Source: Undibacterium cyanobacteriorum
GTDB taxonomy: Bacteria; Pseudomonadota; Gammaproteobacteria; Burkholderiales; Burkholderiaceae_D
NCBI RefSeq assembly: GCF_031326225.1
Contig: NZ_CP133720.1
Span: forward strand, 3,906,001 to 3,970,000
Length of the DNA stretch: 64,000 nt
Direction of reading: 5' to 3'
Part shown: positions 27,411 to 36,227 of the stretch, one piece after another
How positions within the stretch are numbered: position 1 is the stretch's first letter
How the letters are laid out: every line of letters begins with the position of its first letter
Notes under the pieces: generated by a model
Seen by the model: only the letters and a program-made list of their open reading frames with translations
What the model was told of the DNA's origin: nothing
Database searches by the model: none
Position numbers and translations under genes: made by a program

Positions 27411-27427
27411 GTGACATAAATGTGACG
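27411..27427 (-). promoter_or_regulatory. Candidate PhoB box
   Basis: The minus strand reads CGTCACATTTATGTCAC, in which GTCAC is repeated with an 11-base period. This is the spacing and near the sequence of the Pho box (CTGTCAT-N4-CTGTCAT). It is 47 bases upstream of the lipoprotein phosphatase start, which fits phosphate-starvation control. Confidence 0.6.
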
Positions 27428-27470
27428 CTTCAAAGCACCTTGAAAAATTAGAGGAAACATTCGAAGTTCT

Positions 27471-27556
27471 AGATACCACTTCGATTTTTTGCTATTCGCG
27501 CGAGAACTTCGCTTATTTTCACCTAAGATACCAGTTCGATCTTTTTACATGTAAAA
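27471..27556. promoter_or_regulatory. Direct repeats and palindrome between phosphatase operon and rpiR-type gene
   Basis: AGATACCACTTCGATT (27471-27486) and AGATACCAGTTCGATC (27526-27541) are near-identical direct repeats 55 bases apart. They are followed by the perfect palindrome TTTTACATGTAAAA (27543-27556). They could be operator sites for the adjacent RpiR-type regulator or core promoter elements. The rest of this 428-base gap is AT-rich and otherwise unremarkable. Confidence 0.45.
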
Positions 27557-27791
27557 TGTCTCAGAGGTGTAAAAGTTTTTGCAATAAAAGCAATCTGTTT
27601 TGTTTGTCATTGCTGAAAAAACATCGTTATGTTAAGGTTGATGTTGCCAAGAAATAATATCCAGAAAACATCAAGATTGACATCCATTTGCGACAAAGAA
27701 GCGCGAATTACGTCATCTCAAGTAACTATGGCAAGCTGCCCAAAATGACATAGAGCATGGGCATTCTTTAGATCTGACAATTCAATAAAAA

Positions 27792-28694
27792 ATGAGACAA
27801 ATCCAAAGTCCGGCCCGGGGGGGGTCTATTAACGAAAGGATAGGTCGCGTCTATAGCTCACTGTCAAAGTCTCACAAAAAGACAGCCGACTATGTCGTCG
27901 CCAATGCTTTTCGCGCCGCAACAATGTCCATCGATGAACTCGCGCATGCCGTGGGTATCTCTAACGCCACGGCCAATCGGTTCGCTCGCGCCTTAGGTTT
28001 CGATGGTTATCCACAATTTCGTGCAGAACTGGTACATGGGTTCGAGTCGATGATGGCGCCAGCTGAAAAGCTGGAGTTCGCGCCAGATCGACCACCAAGC
28101 TGTGCCGATATTTTTGCACGATGTATCGAGGAAGGTGTCAGCAATCTCGAAGCAACACGTCGCATTTTGAATCCCGAAAATTGCGAACGTGCGGTGAAGA
28201 TGATTTTAAATGCGGAACGTATTTTTATCATCGGCTATGGTGCCAGTTCTTTCCTTGGTGGATTGATGGGACACGCCTTAGCGCCTTTGTGCAAGAGTGT
28301 GCATTACAACTTAGGCTCGGGTGGTGCAGGCCATATCGCTAGCCAGTTGTTTAAATATACGGAGAACGATCTCGTCATCGGTATCTCGTTCCCGCAATAT
28401 GCCAGCGATACCATCACCTTGTTACGCCAAGTTCGTGAAAATCGAGTTCCTATCATCGCGCTGACCGATGTGCCGAGCTCTCCTGTCGCGCAATTGGCGA
28501 ATTTAACTTTGTATGGACAAACACAAAGTTCTAGCTCGGCGAGTTCTGATGGTGCTGCTCTGTGTCTGATCGAAGCTCTGTGTAATGCAGTCGCTTATCA
28601 GACCAAACTAGCGACGGAAGAGCGCAGTGAAATGGATCAGTTTGTGATGCCGTGGGTGCACCACAATCAACAGCTGCTAAATCGCCGTTCTTGA
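27792..28694 (+). CDS. RpiR-family transcriptional regulator (HTH plus SIS)
   Basis: The 300-residue protein has an N-terminal helix-turn-helix (about 15-85, with MSIDELAHAVGISNATANRFARALGF split over two helices). A SIS sugar-phosphate isomerase-like domain follows (about 130-265, with IFIIGYGASSF and DLVIGISFPQYASD). Such regulators sense phosphosugars, and the effector here is unknown. A run of eight G lies at codons 11-13, but the frame is intact. No transport or sugar gene is adjacent. Confidence 0.88.
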   Translation: MRQIQSPARGGSINERIGRVYSSLSKSHKKTADYVVANAFRAATMSIDELAHAVGISNATANRFARALGFDGYPQFRAELVHGFESMMAPAEKLEFAPDRPPSCADIFARCIEEGVSNLEATRRILNPENCERAVKMILNAERIFIIGYGASSFLGGLMGHALAPLCKSVHYNLGSGGAGHIASQLFKYTENDLVIGISFPQYASDTITLLRQVRENRVPIIALTDVPSSPVAQLANLTLYGQTQSSSSASSDGAALCLIEALCNAVAYQTKLATEERSEMDQFVMPWVHHNQQLLNRRS

Positions 28695-28721
28695 TGCAAG
28701 CAACTCGTGCTTCACGTAGTT

Positions 28722-28763
28722 TTGATGTAGATCATTAAGCGCTTCTAACAAAACGCTTATGAT
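28722..28763 (+). promoter_or_regulatory. FNR-type class II promoter of the DUF465 gene
   Basis: TTGAT-GTAG-ATCAT (28722-28735) matches the FNR/Anr box TTGAT-N4-ATCAA at 9 of 10 positions. TATGAT (28758-28763) is a good -10. A start site at about 28770 would place the box centre at -41.5, the classical activating position. Confidence 0.6.
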
Positions 28764-28793
28764 CTACTCACAAACGACTACTAAGGAGCACTC

Positions 28794-29039
28794 ATGCAAG
28801 TTGAACATCATCCACTCGCCGCTGAATTTCCAGAATTCAAAGAAAAGATTCATGCATTGAAAATGACCAATGCACATTTCGCTAAATTATTTGACGAATA
28901 CCACGATGCTGACAAAGCAGTTCTCCGCGCAGAAAATGGCGTTGAACATTTGGCCGACGCGGCCTTGGAAAACTTGAAAAAAATCCGCATTAGTTTGAAG
29001 GATCAACTCTTCCAAATCTTGCAAACAGCGAGTGCATAA
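28794..29039 (+). CDS. DUF465 (YdcH-like) small protein
   Basis: The 81-residue all-helical protein matches the YdcH/DUF465 family: an N-terminal HHPLAAEFPEFKEKIHALK, then a second helix ending in KKIRISLKDQLFQIL. The function is unknown. AAGGAG is 7 bases upstream of the ATG. It is monocistronic, with its own terminator and probably an anaerobically induced promoter. Confidence 0.85.
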   Translation: MQVEHHPLAAEFPEFKEKIHALKMTNAHFAKLFDEYHDADKAVLRAENGVEHLADAALENLKKIRISLKDQLFQILQTASA

Positions 29040-29102
29040 GCGAAGCAAAAGCTCTTGGAGCTAGGAGCCACGCGCACAGACTGCGGTATGGCTCAAAATA
29101 AC

Positions 29103-29136
29103 AAAAGGTGAGATTCTGAGAATCCCACCTTTTTTA
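29103..29136 (+). terminator. Terminator after the DUF465 gene
   Basis: AAAAGGTGAGATTCT pairs with AGAATCCCACCTTTT (one mismatch) and is followed by Ts. The A-rich 5' side makes it potentially bidirectional. Confidence 0.85.
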
Positions 29137-29175
29137 TTTGCTCAAGGCCTAGTCGACGCGATTTCCAAATTCGAA

Positions 29176-29976
29176 CTAACCCCGGAGCCGTTTGTCGCGA
29201 AACACCGACTTATCGCGATAAAAATCAGCGTCTTGAAGCTCAACCCAGTTCGGCACACCCGCAACCGGAAGCGGCATGTAATCCGCCGTCGTTAAATCAT
29301 GCTCACACAATTGTTGACTGACGGTTTCGTCCAGCCAACGCGCCTGCGCTTCCCTGCCCCAATCAAAATAATCTGATGGAGCCCACACAACCCAACTATG
29401 TGCGGTAATACCTTTGTAGGGTTGCACCAACTTTTCCATCAAGGCGTGACCAAAGCTCCAGACCTGCGCACTTTCTTGAAACTGCTTGGACCGCAGATGT
29501 AAGGCCTCCAGCCATTGATGTTGTCGTAGAAGCTCACACAGTTCACGTCCGTTCGGAGAATCTTCTAGTACGAGCAGTGCCGCGTTTTCGTCGAAGATCG
29601 TCGCTGCATCACGCGCGGGTCCACGCGATTTACCGATGCCAAGCAAATCGATTTGCGCTGCTTGCAGAGCATTCAGCTGTCGTTTGATTTTTGGGAAACT
29701 CAGCCAGACCAGTGCATTAAAAAAGTCGTGCAGATTTTCTCGGGTTGGCACGCCGCCAGTCGCACCAATATGCGCCTCGTAAGCCACGCCGTCAGGCAAG
29801 GCTTCTTGAGGAATGAAGTGCAAGGCGAGATCGCGGTGATTACGCAAACCCCGCGCGCTAGCTTCATGATTCAATGCGACCCGCCACTCTGGCGCGGCAA
29901 TCACGATTTGGGCGGCGTCATAGACTGAGGCATACCACGCCCGAGTCCAATCGATGTCGGCAAAAAAACGGCTCAT
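29176..29976 (-). CDS. DUF3025 protein
   Basis: The 266-residue cytoplasmic protein belongs to the DUF3025 family, recognisable from HDFFNALVWLSFPKIKRQLNALQA and ITAHSWVVWAPSDYFDW (split motifs). No reaction is known. The longest frame starts at 30066 inside pyrC, but homologues begin near SRFFADIDWTRAW, so I use the ATG at 29976. It lies 50 bases past the pyrC stop and is probably in the same operon. Confidence 0.82.
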   Translation of the reverse strand: MSRFFADIDWTRAWYASVYDAAQIVIAAPEWRVALNHEASARGLRNHRDLALHFIPQEALPDGVAYEAHIGATGGVPTRENLHDFFNALVWLSFPKIKRQLNALQAAQIDLLGIGKSRGPARDAATIFDENAALLVLEDSPNGRELCELLRQHQWLEALHLRSKQFQESAQVWSFGHALMEKLVQPYKGITAHSWVVWAPSDYFDWGREAQARWLDETVSQQLCEHDLTTADYMPLPVAGVPNWVELQDADFYRDKSVFRDKRLRG

Positions 29977-30028
29977 CACACTGCCTATACTTTGGGTTTC
30001 TATCGCAACCTCAGTCTTTTCACAAAGC

Positions 30029-31078
30029 TTAGGCAGTGACTTTCCATTGCATTGTTTCACCAGCATTGAGCGGCACTAAACTACCATCGAGGTATGCCAA
30101 TTCGTGAGGGATCGTCCAAGTTTCGCGCTTCAATTGCAAACGACCGGTATTGCGTGGCAAGCGATAGAAATCAGGACCATGAAAACTCGCAAAACCTTCC
30201 AACTTGTCCAACGCACCAACCTGATCGAAGGCCTGTGCATACAACTCCATTGCATGCATCGCGGTGTAGCAACCGGCACAACCACAAGCGTGCTCTTTCA
30301 AGCCTTTGGCATGCGGCGCTGAATCGGTACCGAGGAAGAATCGCGCGCTGCCTGAGGTCGCCGCTTTCACTAAAGCCAGACGATGCGTTTCGCGTTTCAA
30401 CACCGGTAAGCAGTAATAGTGCGGACGAATCCCGCCTTTGAAAATCTCATTACGGTTATACAGGAGATGATGCGCGGTAATCGTCGCCGCAATTGGACCT
30501 TCCGCTTCTGCGACATAAGCTGCGGCGTCAGCCGTCGTGATGTGTTCGAACACGACGCGCAATTCTGGCATATCCGCGCGCAGCGGCTTCATCACCGTAT
30601 CGATAAACACCGCTTCGCGATCGAATAAGTCAATCTCAGGACTTGTCACTTCACCATGGACCAAGAACGGCATGCCGACTTCTTGCATCACTTCAAGGGT
30701 TTTATAGCATTTGCGCAAATCGGTGACACCTGCATCGGAATTCGTGGTCGCGCCAGCGGGATACAACTTCACAGCATGAACGAAGCCGCTGTCTTTGGCA
30801 CGGCGAATTTCATCGGGTGCCGTATTGTCGGTCAAATACAGAGTCATCAAAGGTTCGAACTGCATACCTTCAGGTAATGCAGCCAAAATTCGTTGACGAT
30901 ACGCTGCCGCTTGCTCTGTCGTAGTGACCGGCGGCTTCAAGTTGGGCATCACGATTGCCCGCGCAAATTGCGCAGCGGTATGCGGCAAGACGGTCTTTAA
31001 AGCGTCGCCATCACGTAAATGGAGATGCCAATCATCTGGACGAGTGATGTTCAATTCTTGGATGTGAGTCATGATCAT
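30029..31078 (-). CDS. pyrC: Dihydroorotase
   Basis: PyrC cyclises carbamoyl aspartate to dihydroorotate in pyrimidine synthesis. The class II enzyme has normal length (about 347-349 residues). It shows the metal-binding DDWHLHLRDG, the bridging lysine in AVKLYPAGATTNSDAG, the histidines in FLVHGEV and FEHITT, and the catalytic aspartate in FFLGTDSAPH. Two ATGs (31078 and 31072) are possible starts. Confidence 0.96.
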   Translation of the reverse strand: MIMTHIQELNITRPDDWHLHLRDGDALKTVLPHTAAQFARAIVMPNLKPPVTTTEQAAAYRQRILAALPEGMQFEPLMTLYLTDNTAPDEIRRAKDSGFVHAVKLYPAGATTNSDAGVTDLRKCYKTLEVMQEVGMPFLVHGEVTSPEIDLFDREAVFIDTVMKPLRADMPELRVVFEHITTADAAAYVAEAEGPIAATITAHHLLYNRNEIFKGGIRPHYYCLPVLKRETHRLALVKAATSGSARFFLGTDSAPHAKGLKEHACGCAGCYTAMHAMELYAQAFDQVGALDKLEGFASFHGPDFYRLPRNTGRLQLKRETWTIPHELAYLDGSLVPLNAGETMQWKVTA

Positions 31079-31218
31079 TACGATTCGAGAAAGTCTTGAC
31101 CTTGTTTGGTCAAGAAATTAGAAGGAATAGAGAGAAAACGCGTATTTTACCGCTTAATGAGCTCTCAATTACCTTCTAAGCGCCCCAAAATCTCATCAAA
31201 ATTGCGCCACGGCTTGAC

Positions 31219-32142
31219 TTACTTCAAAAATAAAACCTTGTCGCTCGGTACGCGCATAGAATCGCGCAGAAGGAAACTCATAGGCAAATTGAGTGCTGGA
31301 CGCCCCTCAGGCAATCCTTGCATGAACCATTTGTCATATATTTTTGTTAGCTCGCCTTCCACCATCAGCCGCGCGATTTCTTTATCAGCAATGGTCTTTA
31401 ACTGACTGTCCTCTTTATTGAACATGAGAGCGATGGCCTCCTGCCCGATGCCGTCAGCAGTAACAATCCATCTATCATCGATGGTTTTATTGAGCACTTT
31501 ATCGGTGGAAGTTGCCATCAGGTTTTGAATTTGAGCAATGCTAATCTCGTCGGCAACAATCGCATCAACTTGCTTGGCATCTAGAGCCTTCGCAGCATCA
31601 GCTAAACTTGCTGCCTCAGAAAAGATGAGCTCACGTAAGGCCACTCTTTGCGATTCGCGTAGCACCGTCATCGTATTGGATCCACGCAGCACCATCACGC
31701 GGCGGTTTGATAAATCGGTCCAATTTTTGATGGCACTTTGCTTGTTCGTCAAAATGCGCTGTGCATTAAAAAATAAAGGGATCGAGAATAGCACTTGCTG
31801 TTGGCGTTCACGCGTCACCGCAGTCGAACCGCACTCAATCTGGGCACGCCCTTCCATCATCGTCGCCATGCGGTTGGCCGGCGACACTTGCAGGTAACTG
31901 GTCTTTAGTTGCGGCAATTTCCAATCGCGTTTAATACGATCGATCACCTTATGACAAACCTCGAGCATATAGCCCTGCGGTTTGAATTCAGTTGAGACAA
32001 AAGATAAAGGCAACACGGCTTCGCGATGGGCAACAACAAGTGTTTGCGTTGCCTTAATCTGTTGCAAACTATCTGCCAAAGCCGACCGAGGACCACCAAG
32101 TGATAGAACCAAAATGCAAAAAAACCAAGGAAACTTCATCAC
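31219..32142 (-). CDS. Periplasmic solute-binding protein (amino-acid type, SBP family 3)
   Basis: The 307-residue product has a signal peptide ending near SALA. A family 3 binding fold of the GltI type follows, with VVAHREAVLPLSFV, a polar amino-acid signature CHKVIDRIKRDW, and AQIECGSTAVTRERQ. No permease or ATPase is adjacent, so it either serves a distant ABC transporter or acts as a sensor. It is transcribed alone in the same direction as pyrC. Confidence 0.82.
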   Translation of the reverse strand: MMKFPWFFCILVLSLGGPRSALADSLQQIKATQTLVVAHREAVLPLSFVSTEFKPQGYMLEVCHKVIDRIKRDWKLPQLKTSYLQVSPANRMATMMEGRAQIECGSTAVTRERQQQVLFSIPLFFNAQRILTNKQSAIKNWTDLSNRRVMVLRGSNTMTVLRESQRVALRELIFSEAASLADAAKALDAKQVDAIVADEISIAQIQNLMATSTDKVLNKTIDDRWIVTADGIGQEAIALMFNKEDSQLKTIADKEIARLMVEGELTKIYDKWFMQGLPEGRPALNLPMSFLLRDSMRVPSDKVLFLK

Positions 32143-32302
32143 ATCGACCTCAAATCTAAACCATCCTCACCTCAAGATCGCGGGATTGTACACTTTTGTC
32201 GAAAAAAAGTTTCACCACGCATATCTAGCATCCATGGCGGCACATTGACATGAGTAAGTCGATGTATGTCGCTTAAAGATGCGAATAAATTGCGATCATC
32301 CT

Positions 32303-32872
32303 TCACCCTAATAAAATCGCGCCGCGTATTGCTTGGCGAGCACGGTGAAGTATCACCATCAGATGGTTCCTACTCAGTGCAAGATCCCGGCAGATTTCGT
32401 CCGCATCGAAACCTAAATAATCGAACAAAGTCAGGGCTCGCGCACTCCGGCTTGGAAGATGTTCAAGTGCACGCGCCAATTTTTCAACACTACGATTCAA
32501 CTCACACACTTGCTCAGGATCGAGAACGGAATCTAGGCTTCCGCCTGAAATTCCGTACGTTGGTCTATGATGAAGCCTGCCGACAATTGAACTGGACTCA
32601 TCGAAATCGTGATCATCCAACTGTGAGATAAATTTCTTCTCGTACCGAAAATTGTCAATCAACTTGAACTTCAAAATGCCAATCAAATAGGTACACAAAG
32701 AAGAATCTTGTTTGAAGCGGCTTGGCGCTTCGAGTGCCGCCACCATCACATCTTGCACCAGATCTTCAGCAAGCGCCCGATCATGTACCTTGTGCATCGC
32801 AAAGCGCAATAAATGTGGTCGCAACGCTGCTAATTGCGCACCAAAGTCACCCGATATCTGAACAGAATGCAT
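32303..32872 (-). CDS. ECF-type RNA polymerase sigma factor
   Basis: The 189-residue protein has region 2 (LVQDVMVAALEAPSRFKQDS, then LIGILKFKLIDNFRYEKK) and region 4 (HLPSRSARALTLFDYLGFDADEIC with SRNHLMVILHRARQAI). I start at 32872 (MHSVQIS), which has GAGGA 7 bases upstream, rather than at 32887. It follows the truncated-globin gene by 28 bases. No anti-sigma gene is adjacent to it, unlike the second ECF sigma at 35.3 kb. Confidence 0.85.
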   Translation of the reverse strand: MHSVQISGDFGAQLAALRPHLLRFAMHKVHDRALAEDLVQDVMVAALEAPSRFKQDSSLCTYLIGILKFKLIDNFRYEKKFISQLDDHDFDESSSIVGRLHHRPTYGISGGSLDSVLDPEQVCELNRSVEKLARALEHLPSRSARALTLFDYLGFDADEICRDLALSRNHLMVILHRARQAIRGAILLG

Positions 32873-32900
32873 GATCGTCCTCATCACTTCCGAAGCTAAA

Positions 32901-33344
32901 TCACTTACTCACAATAGGGCGCTGCATAGGAGCGAGCTTTGCCACCAAACGATTCGCCACACTACTTGGTACATTATTTTTTTCCATCGCCATCTGCAAG
33001 TCCTCAGCGACCGCATTGAATTGCGCATTACCAATCTTCATACCATCGTGCGCTTCGTACATATCTTTGCCGGTATAACGACAAGGGCCGCCAGCCAATT
33101 CGCAGAATTGATTCGTGAGGTGTTCGCTAAACTCTTCTTTCTTGACCTTGGTAAAAAATTGTTTGATACGGCTGTCTTCCAACAACATCGGCACAAAGTC
33201 AGCGACGATCTTGGCGATACCTTCGCGCTGTCCTAGATCTTGATACAAACTATCGTCCTTCTTCATGTCTTGTGCTGTTGCGTTAGTCAGTAGTGCAACA
33301 GAGAAGAAAAAGGAGCTTAGGAAAATACGGAAATACTTTTGCAT
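32901..33344 (-). CDS. Exported group I truncated hemoglobin
   Basis: The 147-residue product begins with a signal peptide (MQKYFRIFLSSFFFSVALLT, cleavage near TAQD). It continues as a truncated globin: SLYQDLGQREGIAKIVADFV, then CELAGGPCRYTGKDM and the proximal histidine in YEAHDGMKI. Most truncated globins are cytoplasmic, so export to the periplasm is notable. Possible roles are NO or O2 chemistry or heme sensing. It sits between the DUF3034 gene (96 bases upstream) and an ECF sigma gene. Confidence 0.85.
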   Translation of the reverse strand: MQKYFRIFLSSFFFSVALLTNATAQDMKKDDSLYQDLGQREGIAKIVADFVPMLLEDSRIKQFFTKVKKEEFSEHLTNQFCELAGGPCRYTGKDMYEAHDGMKIGNAQFNAVAEDLQMAMEKNNVPSSVANRLVAKLAPMQRPIVSK

Positions 33345-33440
33345 GATGAATGCCTTTCAAAATAGTAGTGTGTTCGCCGAGAGCATCATTTGCTGTCTGC
33401 GATGCATGAAAAAATTTGAAGCCAATGCTTAGATCAGATC

Positions 33441-34352
33441 TTAGAAGCCGGCTTGCAGAGATAAATACCAACCACGCTGAGTCTTAGGATTAAATACGGT
33501 GATGTCACCTAGCTGCGCATAGGCTGCTGTGACAGAGAAATTCTTCGTGGGAAAGTAAGCGACGAAGATATCGGAGTAATCTTTTTCTTTATCGACGCCG
33601 AGATTGCGTGGCTTCATGCGGTACTCGGCCCCAACGACTAATTTGCGATTAATCAGATAGGCAATCGATCCTTCTAATTGCGGCTGATATTTGTTTTCCA
33701 GATCACCACCGAAACCGAGCAGGCCCATTTGATTGGCCTTGGTAAAACGCAGGGTGCCGTTCACCAATAAACTTTGCGCTAAATAGATTTTGGTCGCCGA
33801 CACATAGATATCCGTTCCCTTATCGTCTTTGGCACCGAGTTGTTTGACATTGGTAACACCAAGCGCACCAAGACCACCAATCGCAGCGTCGCGCTTGTAT
33901 TGCACACCGACGGCTAGTTGCGGCATCCAGCCCGTTTGATCATAGACCGCATCGCCAGCAACACGATACTTCACACCAAAAATATCTTGCTTCAAATTGA
34001 GTAAATTCAAAGGCGCCAAGCTACCCGTGAACTCTTGTTTGGCAAAAGAGAATTCCCATTCGTCTGCAATGCCGACCGCCACGCCATAAGTCTTTAAGCG
34101 ATAGTCTTGCGTGCTTACTTGGGTGTAATGGGCGTTGGCGCCGTAGCCATCTTTCGAACCATAACCCGTAATCAAAGCCCATGGTGTCAGGCCTCCACCA
34201 CCGGAACCTTCGACCTGGCTGACGCCACCGGTAGCGGTCAATTTTCCCATATCAGGCGTCAAGGAATCTTGCGCGTGGACTGATTGAGCAAAGCTCATCA
34301 TGCTGATGAGACCAGCGAGCACAGTGAATTTGTGTTTTGTATTTAGTTGCAT
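33441..34352 (-). CDS. DUF3034 outer-membrane-like protein
   Basis: The 303-residue product has a signal peptide (cleavage near SVHAQ) and then a Gly-rich plug-like start (GKLTATGGVSQVEGSGGGG), typical of DUF3034. Alternating beta strands follow to a terminal aromatic (SLQAGF), consistent with an outer-membrane barrel. TTGGAG 6 bases upstream selects 34352 over the in-frame codon at 34409. The function is unknown. Confidence 0.85.
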   Translation of the reverse strand: MQLNTKHKFTVLAGLISMMSFAQSVHAQDSLTPDMGKLTATGGVSQVEGSGGGGLTPWALITGYGSKDGYGANAHYTQVSTQDYRLKTYGVAVGIADEWEFSFAKQEFTGSLAPLNLLNLKQDIFGVKYRVAGDAVYDQTGWMPQLAVGVQYKRDAAIGGLGALGVTNVKQLGAKDDKGTDIYVSATKIYLAQSLLVNGTLRFTKANQMGLLGFGGDLENKYQPQLEGSIAYLINRKLVVGAEYRMKPRNLGVDKEKDYSDIFVAYFPTKNFSVTAAYAQLGDITVFNPKTQRGWYLSLQAGF

Positions 34353-34403
34353 AAGCACTCCAAAGTGAGATATCGACGATGCCAAAACTTGCGATGGCAT
34401 TTT

Positions 34404-34451
34404 TGTCAAAAAGAATGCAAGCAGATTTCAATGGGCTATGAATCTGCTTGC
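34404..34451 (-). terminator. Terminator of the sigma/anti-sigma operon
   Basis: GCAAGCAGATT and AATCTGCTTGC form a perfect 11-bp stem, followed on the minus strand by GCATTCTTTTTG. It lies about 125 bases after the anti-sigma stop and upstream of the DUF3034 gene. Confidence 0.85.
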
Positions 34452-34575
34452 CCTTGGAGTCTTATACGAAGCGAAGTCCAGATCGGATTCACTTTTTTAA
34501 AATAATTTGAGAAAAAGAGTTCGAAGTTCGTTTTTATTTGCGAAAAGATATCGATCTTCAATTGGCGTAGCCTAT

Positions 34576-35298
34576 TTAAGTGAGCTTAAGCCAATTCCCT
34601 TTAAACAAAATAGGACCACTCGGTTTTTCAGGGTTACCCGATCCACCTTTGGGCTCCAAACTAATTGCCAACAAATCAGGTGTATCCACTTGCACCTCCG
34701 TCGGCAAACTAATCCGCAAGACGCCCGCCTTAGCGTCGGCTGCCAATAAGCCTAAGGAGCGAATCTTGCCATTTTTGGCAATAGACCATAATTCCAAACT
34801 CTTATCTTGAGGCAGATCGTGGAAAGGCGACTTCACAAAGCGCAGCACAATTTGTTTGGCTTTGACATCACTCGACACCACCGCCACTGCTTGCGATTGC
34901 TCATCCGATAAGGTCGCGACGTAGTTATTTGCCAAGCTTGTTGTGTCATTTCGATTTTGTACAACAACGGCGAGAACCAAGACAGCCGCGGTCGCCATCG
35001 CGCTGACGCTGCGCCAAAAGCCAAGACTGTTGAAGAAGGACGTCAAACTCAAACCAGACGATTGAACCGTTTGTATGCGCGTCGCAATACTGTGCCAAAC
35101 AGATTCGCGTGGCGAACTTGCTTTTGCAAATTCGACCATCGGCATTAATCGCTGCTCCCAATCACGCACCATCTGCTGTAAGTGGGCATCGTTCTGCAAC
35201 CATGTTTGAAAACGCCGACGCGCTCCACCACGCAGCGTGCCCAATACATATTCCGCTGCCAACTTTTCTTGAAGACGACGATTGTGTTGAATATTCAT
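34576..35298 (-). CDS. Anti-sigma factor (RskA-like)
   Basis: The 240-residue protein starts with a zinc-finger-like anti-sigma helix bundle (LAAEYVLGTLRGGARRRFQ). It has one membrane helix (VSAMATAAVLVLAVVVQ, about 105-122) and ends in an RskA domain outside the membrane (SLELWSIAKNGKIRSLGLL). GAGGAG 7 bases upstream fixes the ATG at 35298. That ATG overlaps the sigma stop in ATGA, so the two are translationally coupled. Confidence 0.9.
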   Translation of the reverse strand: MNIQHNRRLQEKLAAEYVLGTLRGGARRRFQTWLQNDAHLQQMVRDWEQRLMPMVEFAKASSPRESVWHSIATRIQTVQSSGLSLTSFFNSLGFWRSVSAMATAAVLVLAVVVQNRNDTTSLANNYVATLSDEQSQAVAVVSSDVKAKQIVLRFVKSPFHDLPQDKSLELWSIAKNGKIRSLGLLAADAKAGVLRISLPTEVQVDTPDLLAISLEPKGGSGNPEKPSGPILFKGNWLKLT

Positions 35299-35894
35299 GT
35301 CGCACTCCTCGTCGCCAAACACAAACGCAACTGTTCAAGGCCACGCCGTATCCATGTCTTGACGGTTCCGAGTGGCTGCGAAAGATGATCAGCCACTTCG
35401 CTATAGGACAGGTCATGATAAAAAGCGAGTGCCATGGCTTGCCTATGCATCGCCACTAATTTCGACATGCACAAGGCCAAGGATTCTGCGTTCTGGCTTA
35501 GATCGAGCGCGTCCATGGGGTTGGCGTCCTCGCTCTCCATTGCGGCGAGCAATTCACTGTCAAACAATTCACCATCGAGTGCAATCTCGTAGACTTGGCC
35601 GTTATTGAGTTTGCGCAGAAGGTCGAAAGCCTTATTGCGCACAATCGTAATCATCCACGTCATCGGTGCAGCAAGACTTGTTTGATAGCTCCCGGCATTG
35701 TTCCAAATATTCACGAAGCTCTCTTGCAAGACTTCCTCAGCGAGTTCGCGATTTTGCAAAACCCGTAGTACAAAACCGAATAGCTTCGGTGAGCATTGGT
35801 CATAAAGTTGACGAAATGCTTTCGCATCTTGTCGCGCGACCGCAACCAAGAGCAAATGCAATTGGGCGGGATCTGAAGTTTTCTTAGTAGACAC
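35295..35894 (-). CDS. ECF sigma factor (SigK-like)
   Basis: Sigma region 2 (AFRQLYDQCSPKLFGFVLRV, ELAEEVLQESFVNIW) and region 4 (DLSYSEVADHLSQPLGTVKTW) are clear. With its RskA-type anti-sigma it forms a classical membrane-controlled module. No ATG is available. A TTG at 35909 and a GTG at 35894 are candidates, and I prefer the GTG, which has TTGGA about 6 bases upstream. About 199 residues. Confidence 0.9.
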   Translation of the reverse strand: MSTKKTSDPAQLHLLLVAVARQDAKAFRQLYDQCSPKLFGFVLRVLQNRELAEEVLQESFVNIWNNAGSYQTSLAAPMTWMITIVRNKAFDLLRKLNNGQVYEIALDGELFDSELLAAMESEDANPMDALDLSQNAESLALCMSKLVAMHRQAMALAFYHDLSYSEVADHLSQPLGTVKTWIRRGLEQLRLCLATRSAT

Positions 35895-36190
35895 TGAATA
35901 TCCAATCAAAAATTGATTTCGATTTCACGCAGCACAAAAACAGACTCTAACACCGACATAAAAGCTACGCGGCAAAAGTCCGTCCCAGCGAGATGAAATC
36001 AGAAGGAAGAAGGTTTCCAGTGCTGTATACGCAACAGAGGGAAAAACGGATTCAAACAGCGCTGCCAAAATAGCGCCATTTGCAATAGAGATAAGATTTG
36101 AGAGCCTGACCGAAGTGCATTGGAGGTTGTTCGCGATGCCAGCATCCACAATACAAAGAGATACAGACGGGAAAACCAAGAAAAGACACT

Positions 36191-36210
36191 GGGCTCCTGC
36201 CTTCGCAGGA
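36191..36210. repeat. REP-like palindrome
   Basis: GCTCCTGCCTTCGCAGGAGC, with flanks CACTGG and GACAGC, is a perfect stem around CTTC. It is a variant of the GTCATTCCCGCG palindrome at 9461. It makes a spurious minus-strand frame (35925-36251). Confidence 0.8.
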
Positions 36211-36227
36211 GCGACAGCTTGAGAGGC

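Noticed and set aside
27815..27830. Frameshift at the run of eight G in the RpiR gene
   Set aside because: The frame continues without interruption from the ATG at 27792 into the conserved helix-turn-helix, so no shift is needed.
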